Source: Streptomyces sp. NBC_00237 (GTDB lineage: Bacteria; Actinomycetota; Actinomycetes; Streptomycetales; Streptomycetaceae). Taken from it: a stretch of 64,000 bases of DNA. The position numbers and the translations under genes were made by a program. This document shows positions 34,689-43,908 of this stretch, one piece after another (positions within the stretch are counted from its first letter, which is position 1; each line of letters begins with the position of its first letter). The notes beneath the pieces are model-generated. The model was not told the origin of the DNA. It was given only the letters and a program-made list of their open reading frames with translations, and did not search any database. The stretch spans positions 2,728,001 through 2,792,000 of the forward strand of contig NZ_JAPEMT010000002.1 of assembly GCF_026342435.1 (NCBI RefSeq), read 5' to 3'.

Positions 34689-36776
34689 TCAGTCCTCCGG
34701 CGGCGGCTCCATTCCCCACTCCGGTTCCGGCTCCGCCGCCCAGTCCCACTCGGGCTCCGGAGACCGGGCCACCGCCGGAGCCGGATCCGGAGCCTTGGCC
34801 GGAACCGGAGCCGGGGCCGAAGCCTTGGCCGGGACCGTGGTCGAAGCCGGGGCCGAAGCCGGGACAGGAGCCGGAGCGCTCCCGAGCTCCGCCAGAACCT
34901 CCAACACGCCCTCCCCGAACGTCGTCAGCTTCTTCTCCCCGACCCCGCCGATCTCCCCCAGCTCCGCCAACGACCCCGGCCTCCGCACCGCGATCTCCTG
35001 CAACGTCGCGTTGTTGAAGACCACGTACGGCGGCATCCCCAGCTCCTTCGCCTGCGCCGTCCGCCAGGACCTCAGCGCCTCGAACACCGCAGCCGCCCCC
35101 TCCGGCAGATCCGCCACCGCAGCCGCCGCCTTGGCCTTGCGCTCCCCCCGCTCGGCCCGCGCCACCGCCACCTTCTTCGGCTCCTTGCGCAGCCGCACCT
35201 CACGCTCGCCGCCCAGCACCGCCCCGCTCGCGTCCGTCAGGACCAGCGTCCCGTACTCGCCCTCGACCGCCAGCAGCCCCTGCGCCAGCAACTGCCGTAC
35301 CACGCCCCGCCATTCGGCCTCCACCAGCTCCTGGCCGATCCCGAACACCGACAGCTGGTCGTGGTCGAACTGAATGATCTTCGCCGTCTTCTTGCCGAGC
35401 AGGATGTCGACGATCTGCCCCGCCCCGAACTTCTGCTTCCGCTCCCGCTTCAGCCGCCACACCGTGGACAGCACCTTCTGCGCGGGCACCGTCCCGTCCA
35501 AAGTCTCCGGCGGGGTCAGGCACGTGTCGCAGTTGCCGCACTTCTCCGGCGCGCCCTCCTGCCCGAAGTACGCGAGGAGCTGGCTCCGCCTGCACTCCGC
35601 CGTCTCGCAGAGCGCCAGCATGGCGTCCAGGTGGGAGGCGGCCCGACGGCGGAAAGCCTCGTCCCCCTCACTGCCCTGGATCATCTTCCGCTGCTGGACG
35701 ACATCCTGGAGGCCGTACGCCATCCAGGCCGTCGAAGGGGCCCCGTCACGCCCGGCGCGACCCGTCTCCTGGTAGTAGCCCTCGACCGACTTCGGCAGGT
35801 CCAGGTGTGCGACGAAACGTACGTCCGGCTTGTCGATGCCCATGCCGAACGCGATCGTCGCGACCACGACCAGGCCCTCCTCCCGCAGGAAGCGGGCCTG
35901 ATTGCGGGCGCGGGTCCCCCCGTCGAGCCCCGCGTGGTACGGCACGGCCTCGATGCCCTGCTTGCACAGGAACTCCGCCGTCGCGTCCACCGACTTCCGC
36001 GACAGGCAGTAGACGATGCCCGCGTCCCCCGCGTGCTCCTCGCGGAGGAAGGCGAGGAGCTGCTTCTTCGGGTCGACCTTCGGGACGATCCGGTACTGGA
36101 TGTTCGGCCGGTCGAAGCTCGCCACGAAGTGCTTCGCGTTCGGCATGCCGAGGCGGGCGGTGATCTCCTGGTGCGTCGCCGCCGTGGCCGTCGCCGTCAG
36201 GGCGATGCGCGGTACGTCCGGCCAGCGCTCGCCCAGTACGGACAGGGCCAGGTAGTCGGGGCGGAAGTCGTGTCCCCAGGAAGCGACGCAGTGCGCCTCG
36301 TCGATCGCGAAGACCGAGATCTTGCCGCGCGAGAGCAGGGACAGCGTCGAGTCCAGGCGCAGCCGCTCCGGGGCCAGGTAGATCATGTCCAGCTCACCCG
36401 CCAGGAACTCCGCTTCGACCGTGCGCCGCTCGTCGAAGTCCTGGGTCGAGTTCATGAACCCGGCCTTCACGCCGAGCGCCCGCAGCGCGTCGACCTGGTC
36501 CTGCATGAGGGCGATGAGAGGGGAGATCACCACGCCCGTGCCCGGCCTGACCAGGGACGGGATCTGGTAGCAGAGGGACTTTCCGCCGCCGGTGGGCATG
36601 AGGACGACCGCGTCGCCGCCGCTCACCACCTGCTCGATGATCTCCGCCTGCTCGCCTCGGAACGCGTCGTATCCGAAGATCCGGTGCAGCGTGCGCAGTG
36701 CATCACTCTCCGCGACCCCTGCTGTCTGCGTCCCGTCCACTTCCACCATCCCGCTCGCCCCACTCATCACGTTCAT
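34689..36776 (-). CDS. recQ: ATP-dependent DNA helicase RecQ
   Basis: 3'-5' DNA helicase of recombination and fork repair, about 695 aa from ATG 36776 (GGGGGA 8-9 bases upstream; a second ATG at 36767 is possible). Motifs in order: Q-motif region FGYDAFRGEQAEII, Walker A LMPTGGGKSLCYQ, DEAH box FAIDEAHCVASWGHDFRPDY, LTATAT, and the C-terminal helicase motif YYQETGRAGRDG. The zinc site of the RQC domain is ALCETAECRRSQLLAYFG with EKCGNCDTC. A winged-helix part follows, and then an HRDC domain (LRSWRTAQAKELGMPPYVVF). The last 70 residues are a Pro/Ala/Glu-rich tail. Hydrolase and binding residues look complete. Confidence 0.95.
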   Translation of the reverse strand: MNVMSGASGMVEVDGTQTAGVAESDALRTLHRIFGYDAFRGEQAEIIEQVVSGGDAVVLMPTGGGKSLCYQIPSLVRPGTGVVISPLIALMQDQVDALRALGVKAGFMNSTQDFDERRTVEAEFLAGELDMIYLAPERLRLDSTLSLLSRGKISVFAIDEAHCVASWGHDFRPDYLALSVLGERWPDVPRIALTATATAATHQEITARLGMPNAKHFVASFDRPNIQYRIVPKVDPKKQLLAFLREEHAGDAGIVYCLSRKSVDATAEFLCKQGIEAVPYHAGLDGGTRARNQARFLREEGLVVVATIAFGMGIDKPDVRFVAHLDLPKSVEGYYQETGRAGRDGAPSTAWMAYGLQDVVQQRKMIQGSEGDEAFRRRAASHLDAMLALCETAECRRSQLLAYFGQEGAPEKCGNCDTCLTPPETLDGTVPAQKVLSTVWRLKRERKQKFGAGQIVDILLGKKTAKIIQFDHDQLSVFGIGQELVEAEWRGVVRQLLAQGLLAVEGEYGTLVLTDASGAVLGGEREVRLRKEPKKVAVARAERGERKAKAAAAVADLPEGAAAVFEALRSWRTAQAKELGMPPYVVFNNATLQEIAVRRPGSLAELGEIGGVGEKKLTTFGEGVLEVLAELGSAPAPVPASAPASTTVPAKASAPAPVPAKAPDPAPAVARSPEPEWDWAAEPEPEWGMEPPPED

Positions 36777-36850
36777 CGCGCCGTTCCCCCGATTCCGTTT
36801 CGCCACCTCCCACCACGGTAGGTGCACGCACTGACAACCGGGGCCAAAAG

Positions 36851-36889
36851 CCGCTGCCCGGCACCCCGCGAAGGGGCACCGGGCAGCGG
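36851..36889 (-). terminator. Terminator of the nuoA-N operon
   Basis: ccgctgcccgg (36851-36861) pairs perfectly with ccgggcagcgg (36879-36889), with an inner cccc/gggg stem. It lies 28 bases beyond the nuoN stop codon on the minus strand. Confidence 0.8.
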
Positions 36890-36916
36890 TCACACACCGT
36901 AAGACCGTACGGGCGG

Positions 36917-38578
36917 CTACCTGACGAAGATTCCCGCCTGGCCCGCGAGGTCGAGGAAGTACTGCGGGGCCACGCCCAGCACCAGCGTCACCGCCACGCC
37001 CACCCCGATCGCGGTCGTCGTCAGTACCGACGGCACGGCGACCGTCGGGCCGTCCGCCTTCGGCTCGCTGAAGAACATCAGGACGATGACCCGGATGTAG
37101 AAGAAGGCGGCGACCGCCGAGGACAGCACGCCGACCACGACCAGGACACCCGCCCCGCCCTCCGCCGCCGCCTTGAAGACCGCGAACTTGCCCGAGAACC
37201 CGGAGGTCAGCGGGATGCCCGCGAAGGCGAGGAGGAAGACCGCGAAGACCGCCGCCACCAGGGGGGAGCGTCGGCCGAGGCCCACCCACTTCGACAGGTG
37301 CGTCGCCTCGCCGCCCGCGTCGCGCACCAGCGTGACCACGGCGAACGCGCCGATCGTCACGAAGGAGTAGGCGAGCAGGTAGAAGAGGACGGACGAGATG
37401 CCGTCGGGGGTGGCCGCGATGACACCGGCCAGGATGAAGCCGCCGTGCGCGATCGAGGAGTAGGCGAGGAGCCGCTTGATGTCGGTCTGGGTGATCGCGA
37501 CGATCGCACCGCCCAGCATCGTGACGATGGCGATGCCCCACATCACCGGCCGCCAGTCCCAGGTGAGGCCCGGGAGCACGACGTAGAGGAGACGGAGCAG
37601 CGCGCCGAAGGCGGCGACCTTGGTGGCCGCGGCCATGAAGCCGGTGACCGGGGTCGGTGCGCCCTGGTAGACGTCCGGGGTCCACATGTGGAAGGGGACC
37701 GCGCCGACCTTGAAGAGCAGGCCCATCAGGATCAGCGCCATGCCGATCAGGAGCAGCGCGTCGTTGCCCATGGTGTCCGCGAGCGCCGGGGAGATCTGCT
37801 GGGTGGTGCCGTCGACGATGTCGGCGATCTTCGCGTACGAGACGGAGCCCGCGTACCCGTAGATCAGGGCGATGCCGAACAGCAGGAACGCCGAGGAGAA
37901 CGCGCCGAGCAGGAAGTACTTCACGGCCGCCTCCTGCGACATCAGCCGCTTGCGGCGGGCGACGGCGCACAGGAGGTAGAGCGGGAGGGAGAAGACTTCC
38001 AGCGCGATGAAGAGCGTCAGCAGGTCGTTGGCCGCCGGGAAGGCGAGCAGGCCCGCGATCGCGAAGAGGGCGAGCGGGAAGACCTCGGTGGTGGTGAAGC
38101 CCGCCTTGACGGCCGCCTTCTCGGCGTCGCTGCCGGGCACCGCCGCCGCGTCCGCCGCGAAGGAGTCGACCCGGTTGCCGTGCGCCTCCGGGTCGAGCTT
38201 GCGCTCGGCGAAGGTGAACACGGCGACCAGCGAGGCCAGGAGAATGGTGCCCTGGAGGAACAGCGCCGGGCCGTCGACCGCGATCGCGCCCATGGCCGCG
38301 ATGTGCGCCTTGGTGGTGCCGAAACCGCTGGCCGCGAGGCCGACGATGGCGGCGAAGGCGGCGGCGATGGCCACCACCGAGAGGAACAACTGGGCGTAGT
38401 AGCGCGCCTTTCGGGGCACGAACGCCTCGACCAGAATGCCGAGGACGGCCGCGCCGACGATGATCAGGATCGGCGACAGCTGCGCGTACTCGATGGTCGG
38501 GGCGTCGAACTTCAGCTCCGAGCCCGGAGCCGGGGCCGCCAGAGTCGTCCACAGGCTGTGGACAGTCACTGCGCTCAC
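36917..38578 (-). CDS. nuoN: NADH dehydrogenase subunit N (NuoN)
   Basis: Antiporter-like membrane subunit, 553 aa, last gene of the 14-gene operon; GTG 38578 overlaps the nuoM stop as GTGA. About 14 helices. The TM5 glutamate is in LFIALEVFSLPLYLL, the channel lysine in LLFKVGAVPFHMWTPDVYQG and a further lysine in TQTDIKRLLAYSSIAHGGF. A hydrophilic insertion near residues 125-160 (AERKLDPEAHGNRVDSFAAD and following) lengthens the second loop compared with the Escherichia coli protein. Confidence 0.96.
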   Translation of the reverse strand: MSAVTVHSLWTTLAAPAPGSELKFDAPTIEYAQLSPILIIVGAAVLGILVEAFVPRKARYYAQLFLSVVAIAAAFAAIVGLAASGFGTTKAHIAAMGAIAVDGPALFLQGTILLASLVAVFTFAERKLDPEAHGNRVDSFAADAAAVPGSDAEKAAVKAGFTTTEVFPLALFAIAGLLAFPAANDLLTLFIALEVFSLPLYLLCAVARRKRLMSQEAAVKYFLLGAFSSAFLLFGIALIYGYAGSVSYAKIADIVDGTTQQISPALADTMGNDALLLIGMALILMGLLFKVGAVPFHMWTPDVYQGAPTPVTGFMAAATKVAAFGALLRLLYVVLPGLTWDWRPVMWGIAIVTMLGGAIVAITQTDIKRLLAYSSIAHGGFILAGVIAATPDGISSVLFYLLAYSFVTIGAFAVVTLVRDAGGEATHLSKWVGLGRRSPLVAAVFAVFLLAFAGIPLTSGFSGKFAVFKAAAEGGAGVLVVVGVLSSAVAAFFYIRVIVLMFFSEPKADGPTVAVPSVLTTTAIGVGVAVTLVLGVAPQYFLDLAGQAGIFVR

Positions 38579-40149
38579 TTCGCGGCCTCCACTTCAGGCT
38601 TGGGGTCCTGCTTGTTCACGTCGTGCATGGTGTGGGTGATCGCCGGGTTGACGATGTCGGTGAGCGGCTTCGGGAAGACCCCGAGCCCGATCAGCAGCAC
38701 GATCAGCGGCACCACCACGGTCAGCTCGCGGGCCTTGAGGTCCTTCATCCCGCTGACCTCGGCCTTCACCGGTCCGGTCATCGTGCGCTGGTAGAGCACC
38801 AGGACGTAGAGGGCGGCGAGGACGATGCCTGTGGTGGCGATGACGCCGACCACCGGGTACGCGGCGAACACGCCGACCAGGACCAGGAACTCACTGACGA
38901 AGGGCGCCAGGCCCGGCAGCGAGAGTGTCGCCAGGCCGCCGATCAGGAAGGTGCCGGCGAGCACCGGGGCCACCTTCTGCACCCCGCCGTAGTCCGCGAT
39001 GAGCCGCGAGCCGCGCCGGGAGATCAGGAAGCCCGCGACCAGCATCAGCGCCGCCGTCGAGATGCCGTGGTTGACCATGTACAGCGTCGCGCCGGACTGG
39101 CCCTGGCTGGTCATCGCGAAGATGCCCAGGATGATGAACCCGAAGTGCGAGATCGACGCGTACGCCACCAGACGCTTGATGTCGCGCTGGCCGACGGCGA
39201 GCAGTGCCCCGTACACGATGCTGATCAGCGCCAGGACGAGGATCGCGGGCGTCGCCCACTTGCTGGCCTCCGGGAAGAGCTGGAGGCAGAAGCGGAGCAT
39301 CGCGAACGTGCCGACCTTGTCGACGACCGCCGTGATGAGGACGGCGACCGGGGCGGTCGCCTCCCCCATCGCGTTCGGCAGCCAGGTGTGCAGCGGCCAC
39401 AGCGGGGCCTTCACCGCGAAGGCGAAGAAGAAGCCGAGGAAGAGCAGCCGCTCGACGTTGGTCGACATCTCCAGGCCGCCGTTGGCGCGGAGTTCGGCGA
39501 TCTCCGCGAGGGAGAAGGTGCCGGTGACCGTGTAGAGACCGATGACGGCGGCCAGCATGATCAGGCCGCCGACCAGGTTGTACAGGAGGAACTTGACCGC
39601 CGCGTACGACCGCTGGGTCGCCGCCGCCTCGTCCGTTCCGCTGTGCGCCCGGTCGCCGAAGCCGCCGATGAGGAAGTACATCGGGATGAGCATGGCTTCG
39701 AAGAAGATGTAGAAGAGGAAGACGTCGGTGGCCTCGAAGGAGATGATCACCATCGCCTCGACCATCAGGATCAGCGCGAAGAAGCCCTGAGTGGGGCGCC
39801 AGCGCTTGTTGTCCTTCTTGTCGAGGGGGTCGGCGTCGTTCCAGCCCGCGACGATCACGAACGGGATCAGCAGCGCGGTCAGCGCGATGAGCGCCACCCC
39901 GATGCCGTCGACGCCCAGTTCGTAGCGGACGCCGAAGTCCTTGATCCAGGAGTGGGATTCGGTGAGTTGGTAGCGGTCGCCGCTGGGTTCGAAGCGGATG
40001 AGGATGATCGCGGCCAGCACCAGCGTGCCGAGCGAGACCAGCAGCGCCAGCCACTTGGCGGCCGTGCGACGGGCGGCCGGCACGGCGGCGGTGAGGAGGG
40101 CACCGGCCGCCGGGAGGACCGCCGTCGCGGTGAGCAGGGGAAAGGACAT
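38575..40149 (-). CDS. nuoM: NADH dehydrogenase subunit M (NuoM)
   Basis: Antiporter-like membrane subunit, about 524 aa from ATG 40149, 5 bases after the nuoL stop. The TM5 glutamate is in FLFYIFFEAMLIPMYFLIGG, the channel lysine in AFAVKAPLWPLHTWLPNAMG and the second channel lysine in GQRDIKRLVAYASISHFGF. The much longer open frame upstream (to 41427) is only the antisense-frame shadow of nuoL. Confidence 0.96.
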   Translation of the reverse strand: MSFPLLTATAVLPAAGALLTAAVPAARRTAAKWLALLVSLGTLVLAAIILIRFEPSGDRYQLTESHSWIKDFGVRYELGVDGIGVALIALTALLIPFVIVAGWNDADPLDKKDNKRWRPTQGFFALILMVEAMVIISFEATDVFLFYIFFEAMLIPMYFLIGGFGDRAHSGTDEAAATQRSYAAVKFLLYNLVGGLIMLAAVIGLYTVTGTFSLAEIAELRANGGLEMSTNVERLLFLGFFFAFAVKAPLWPLHTWLPNAMGEATAPVAVLITAVVDKVGTFAMLRFCLQLFPEASKWATPAILVLALISIVYGALLAVGQRDIKRLVAYASISHFGFIILGIFAMTSQGQSGATLYMVNHGISTAALMLVAGFLISRRGSRLIADYGGVQKVAPVLAGTFLIGGLATLSLPGLAPFVSEFLVLVGVFAAYPVVGVIATTGIVLAALYVLVLYQRTMTGPVKAEVSGMKDLKARELTVVVPLIVLLIGLGVFPKPLTDIVNPAITHTMHDVNKQDPKPEVEAAK

Positions 40150-40154
40150 CGTGA

Positions 40155-42101
40155 TCAGACCGCCCTCATCAGCAGGGTCGCGGCGATGAGGATCGCCGTA
40201 CCGCCGAACATCGAGACCGCGTACGAGCGGGCGTAGCCGTTCTGGAGCTTGCGCAGTCGGCCCGAGAGCCCGCCGACCGAGGCCGCGGTGCCGTTGACCA
40301 CGCCGTCGACCACCTTGTGGTCGACGTAGACCAGCGAGCGGGTGAGGTGCTCGCCACCGCGGACCAGGACCACGTGGTTGAAGTCGTCCTGGAGGAGGTC
40401 GCGGCGGGCGGCCCGGGTGAGCAGCGAACCGCGCGGGGCGACGACCGGGACGGGCTTGCGGCCGTACTGGAAGTACGCGGCGACCACACCGAGCAGCAGG
40501 ACCGCGATCGTCGCGCCGGTGATGACCGGGATGCTGATCGGCGGGTGCGGGTGCTCGAACTTGGTGACCGGGGCGAGCCAGTTGACGAAGCGGTCGCCGA
40601 TGCTGAACACGCCGCCCGCGAAGACCGATCCGAAGGCGAGGACGATCATGGGGATCGTCATCGACTTGGGCGACTCGTGCGGGTGCGGCTCCGCATGGGC
40701 CCCGTGCGTCTCGGCGGCGGGCTCCACGTCGGGCTGGGCCGGGGAAGCGGTGGCTCTGTTCCGCCAGCGCTCCTCGCCGAAGAAGGTCATCAGCATCACG
40801 CGCGTCATGTAGAACGCGGTGAGGCCCGCGCCCAGCAGGGTGGCCGCGCCCAGGACCCAGCCCTGGGTGCCGCCCGCCGAGAAGGCCGCCTCGATGATCT
40901 TGTCCTTGGAGAAGAAGCCGGACAGACCGGGGAAGCCGATGAGCGCCAGGTAGCCGAGGCCGAAGGTGACGAAGGTGACCGGCATGTACTTCCGCAGGCC
41001 GCCGTACTTGCGCATGTCGACCTCGTCGTTCATGCCGTGCATGACGGAGCCCGCGCCGAGGAAGAGCCCGGCCTTGAAGAAGCCGTGCGTCACCAGGTGC
41101 ATGATCGCGAAGGCGTAGCCGATCGGGCCGAGTCCGGCCGCGAGGATCATGTAGCCGATCTGCGACATCGTCGATCCGGCGAGCGCCTTCTTGATGTCGT
41201 CCTTCGCGCAACCGACGATCGCACCGAAGAGGAGCGTGACCGCGCCGACGACGGTGACCACCAACTGGGCGTCGGGGGCCCCGTCGAAGATCGCACCGGA
41301 GCGGACGATCAGGTACACGCCCGCGGTCACCATGGTCGCCGCGTGGATGAGGGCCGAGACCGGGGTCGGGCCCTCCATCGCGTCGCCGAGCCAGGACTGG
41401 AGCGGCACCTGCGCCGACTTGCCGCACGCGGCGAGCAGCAGCATCAGGCCGATCGCGGTGAGCTTGCCCTCGCTCGCGCCCTCCGCCGCACCCAGCACGG
41501 GCCCGAAGGCGAAGGTGCCGAAGGTGGTGAACATCAGCATGATCGCGATGGACAGGCCGATGTCGCCGACGCGGTTGACCAGGAACGCCTTCTTGGCCGC
41601 CGTCGCCGCGCTGGGCTTGTGCTGCCAGAACCCGATGAGCAGGTACGAGGCGAGGCCGACGCCCTCCCAGCCGAAGTACAGCAGGAGGTAGTTGTCGGCG
41701 ATGACCAGGAGCAGCATCGCCGCGAGGAAGAGGTTCAGGTAGCCGAAGAAGCGCCGGCGGCGCTCGTCGTGCTCCATGTACCCGATGGAGTAGAGGTGGA
41801 TCAGGGTGCCGACACCGGTGATCAGCAGGACGAAGGTCATCGACAGCTGGTCGAGCTGGAAGGCGATGTCCGCCTGGAAGGACTCGACCGGGACCCAGCT
41901 GAACAGCTTCTGGTGCAGGGCGCGGTCACCCGCGTCCTTGCCGATCATGTCGACGAAGAGCACGGCGCCGACGACGAACGAACCGGCGGCGAGCAGGGTG
42001 CCCAGCCAGTGGCCGATCTTGTCCAATCGGCGCCCGCCGCACAGCAGTACGGCCGCTCCGAGCAGTGGCGCTGCGACGAGCAGCGCGATCAGGTTCTCCA
42101 C
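40155..42101 (-). CDS. nuoL: NADH dehydrogenase subunit L (NuoL)
   Basis: Largest antiporter-like subunit with the long lateral helix, 648 aa from GTG 42101. Conserved residues: Glu in LYFGWEGVGLASYLLIGFW, Lys in LAACGKSAQVPLQSWLGDAM and Lys in AKDDIKKALAGSTMSQIGYM. A His/Glu-rich loop (ETHGAHAEPHPHESPKS, near residue 460) precedes the C-terminal part that forms the amphipathic lateral helix and last TM. Proton translocation at the distal end of the membrane arm is the known role. Confidence 0.96.
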   Translation of the reverse strand: MENLIALLVAAPLLGAAVLLCGGRRLDKIGHWLGTLLAAGSFVVGAVLFVDMIGKDAGDRALHQKLFSWVPVESFQADIAFQLDQLSMTFVLLITGVGTLIHLYSIGYMEHDERRRRFFGYLNLFLAAMLLLVIADNYLLLYFGWEGVGLASYLLIGFWQHKPSAATAAKKAFLVNRVGDIGLSIAIMLMFTTFGTFAFGPVLGAAEGASEGKLTAIGLMLLLAACGKSAQVPLQSWLGDAMEGPTPVSALIHAATMVTAGVYLIVRSGAIFDGAPDAQLVVTVVGAVTLLFGAIVGCAKDDIKKALAGSTMSQIGYMILAAGLGPIGYAFAIMHLVTHGFFKAGLFLGAGSVMHGMNDEVDMRKYGGLRKYMPVTFVTFGLGYLALIGFPGLSGFFSKDKIIEAAFSAGGTQGWVLGAATLLGAGLTAFYMTRVMLMTFFGEERWRNRATASPAQPDVEPAAETHGAHAEPHPHESPKSMTIPMIVLAFGSVFAGGVFSIGDRFVNWLAPVTKFEHPHPPISIPVITGATIAVLLLGVVAAYFQYGRKPVPVVAPRGSLLTRAARRDLLQDDFNHVVLVRGGEHLTRSLVYVDHKVVDGVVNGTAASVGGLSGRLRKLQNGYARSYAVSMFGGTAILIAATLLMRAV

Positions 42102-42116
42102 GATTCTTTGCGCCCC

Positions 42117-42416
42117 TTACAGCTTCATCAGGCTGGCGTCGTCGACCGAGGCCGAGTGACGGGACCGGAACAGCGACACGATGATCGCCAGGCCGACCAC
42201 GACCTCGGCGGCGGCGACGACCATCGTGAAGAAGGCGATGATCTGGCCGTCGAGATTGCCGTGCATCCGGGAGAACGCGACGAGTGCCAGGTTGCAGGCG
42301 TTGAGCATCAGCTCGACGCACATGAACACGACGATGGCGTTGCGCCGGATCAGCACTCCTGCCGCGCCGATGGTGAACAACAGGGAAGCCAGGTAGAGGT
42401 AGTTCACCGGATTCAC
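42117..42416 (-). CDS. nuoK: NADH dehydrogenase subunit K (NuoK)
   Basis: Three-helix membrane subunit, 99 aa, the canonical length. VFMCVELMLNACNLALVAF carries the first conserved membrane glutamate and VVAAAEVVVGLAIIVSLF the second. GTG 42416 overlaps the nuoJ stop as GTGA; 15 bases separate it from nuoL. Confidence 0.96.
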   Translation of the reverse strand: MNPVNYLYLASLLFTIGAAGVLIRRNAIVVFMCVELMLNACNLALVAFSRMHGNLDGQIIAFFTMVVAAAEVVVGLAIIVSLFRSRHSASVDDASLMKL

Positions 42417-43261
42417 TTGGCCGCCTCCTCTTCTCGGTCGCGACCCGCGTCACGGCCCAGCCGCTCCTCGGAGCGCTGTTCCAGCGCCTTGAGGTCGTTG
42501 AGGGCCTGCGTCGACACGTCGCGGATCTGGCCGCGCTCGCGCAGCGTCTGCATGACGGTCAGCTCGGACGGGGTGCCGTCGGGGAGCAGACCGGCGATGT
42601 CCACCGCGTTGTGCCGGGCGTAGACGCCGGGGGCGGGCAGCGGCGGGAGGTGCTTGCCCTCGCGGACGCGCTGCTCGGACAGTTCGCGCTGGGTCTTGCT
42701 GCGCTCGGTGCGCTCGCGGTTGGTGAGGACCATCGCGCCGACCGTGGCGGTGATCAGCAGGGCGCCGGTGATCTCGAAGGCGAAGACGTAATCCGTGAAG
42801 ATCAGCTTCGCCAGGCCCTGGACGTTGCCCGCCGCGTTGGCCTGGCCCAGTCCGTTGAACTCCTTGATCCCGGCGTTGCCGATGCCGACGATCAAGAGGA
42901 TGCCGAAGCCGAGTCCGCAACCGGCGGCCAGCCAGCGCTGCCCCTTCAGGGTCTCCTTGAGGGAGTCCGCCGCGGTGACGCCGACGAGCATGACGACGAA
43001 GAGGAAGAGCATCATGATCGCGCCGGTGTAGACGACGATCTGGACGATGCCCAGGAAGTACGCCCCGTTGGCGAGGTAGAAGACCGCCAGGATGATCATG
43101 GTCCCGGCGAGGCACAGCGCACTGTGCACGGCCTTCTTCATCAGGATGGTGGCCAGGGCCCCGACCACGGCGACCGTGCCCAGGATCCAGAACTGGACGG
43201 CCTCGCCCGTGGAAGCGGCGGCGGCGAGCACCGTACCGGGTGCGGCGGCGAGGGCGCTCAC
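42413..43261 (-). CDS. nuoJ: NADH dehydrogenase subunit J (NuoJ)
   Basis: Membrane subunit of the ND6 type, 282 aa from GTG 43261 (GTGA overlap with nuoI). Five helices in residues 20-190, with YFLGIVQIVVYTGAIMMLFL as the flexible pi-bulge helix involved in redox coupling. The cytoplasmic C-terminal 90 residues are strongly charged (TERSKTQRELSEQRVREGKH and EERLGRDAGRDREEEAAK) and longer than in Escherichia coli, as is usual in actinobacteria. Confidence 0.95.
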   Translation of the reverse strand: MSALAAAPGTVLAAAASTGEAVQFWILGTVAVVGALATILMKKAVHSALCLAGTMIILAVFYLANGAYFLGIVQIVVYTGAIMMLFLFVVMLVGVTAADSLKETLKGQRWLAAGCGLGFGILLIVGIGNAGIKEFNGLGQANAAGNVQGLAKLIFTDYVFAFEITGALLITATVGAMVLTNRERTERSKTQRELSEQRVREGKHLPPLPAPGVYARHNAVDIAGLLPDGTPSELTVMQTLRERGQIRDVSTQALNDLKALEQRSEERLGRDAGRDREEEAAK

Positions 43262-43908
43262 GCTCCCACCACCTTTTTGGACGCGGGCTCGTCCTCGCCG
43301 AAGGTGGAGGCGGCCTCCTGGGGCCGCTCCCCCCGGCTCAGCGCGACCTGCTGCACGGTGCCGGGGGCGGCCTCGGTGACCAGGCCCCGGTAGTAGTCCT
43401 GCTCGTCCGTGCCCGGGAAGATCGAGTGCGGGGAGTCGACCATGCCCTCGGTGAGACCGGCGAGGAGCTGGTCCTTGGTGTAGATGAGGTTCTCGCGGCT
43501 GCTGTCGGCCAGTTCGAACTCGTTGGTCATCGTGAGCGCCCGCGTGGGACACGCCTCGATGCACAGCCCGCACAGGATGCAGCGGGCGTAGTTGATCTGG
43601 TAGACGCGGCCGTACCGCTCACCCGGGGAGTAGCGCTCCTCCTCGGTGTTGTCCGCGCCCTCCACGTAGATGGCGTCCGCCGGACAGGCCCAGGCGCACA
43701 GCTCGCAGCCGACGCACTTCTCCAGTCCGTCGGGGTGCCGGTTGAGCTGGTGACGGCCGTGGAAGCGCGGCGCCGTCACCTTCGGCGTCTCCGGGTACTG
43801 CTCGGTCAGCCGCTTCTTGAACATGGCCTTGAAGGTCACGCCGAAACCGGCCACGGGGTTCTGCCAGGGGGTCCGGGGGTCTTCGCCCCGGGAAGATGCA
43901 TCAGACAC
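43258..43908 (-). CDS. nuoI: NADH dehydrogenase subunit I (NuoI)
   Basis: Two-[4Fe-4S] subunit bridging the hydrophilic arm to NuoB, 216 aa. The start GTG 43908 is fixed by a perfect AGGAGG six bases upstream. It lies inside the end of nuoH (8-base overlap). Cluster motifs CVGCELCAWACPADAIYV and CILCGLCIEACPTRALTM are both complete. The amphipathic N-terminal helix FGVTFKAMFKKRLTEQYPE matches the family. It lacks the Pro/Gln repeat tail of NuoI2. Confidence 0.96.
   Translation of the reverse strand: MSDASSRGEDPRTPWQNPVAGFGVTFKAMFKKRLTEQYPETPKVTAPRFHGRHQLNRHPDGLEKCVGCELCAWACPADAIYVEGADNTEEERYSPGERYGRVYQINYARCILCGLCIEACPTRALTMTNEFELADSSRENLIYTKDQLLAGLTEGMVDSPHSIFPGTDEQDYYRGLVTEAAPGTVQQVALSRGERPQEAASTFGEDEPASKKVVGA

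Noticed and set aside
36777..38552. Upstream part of a 1287-codon minus-strand frame, as a possible N-terminal extension of RecQ
   Set aside because: This part runs through nuoN in the wrong frame and codes arginine/glycine-rich shadow; RecQ has its own start and ribosome site at 36776.
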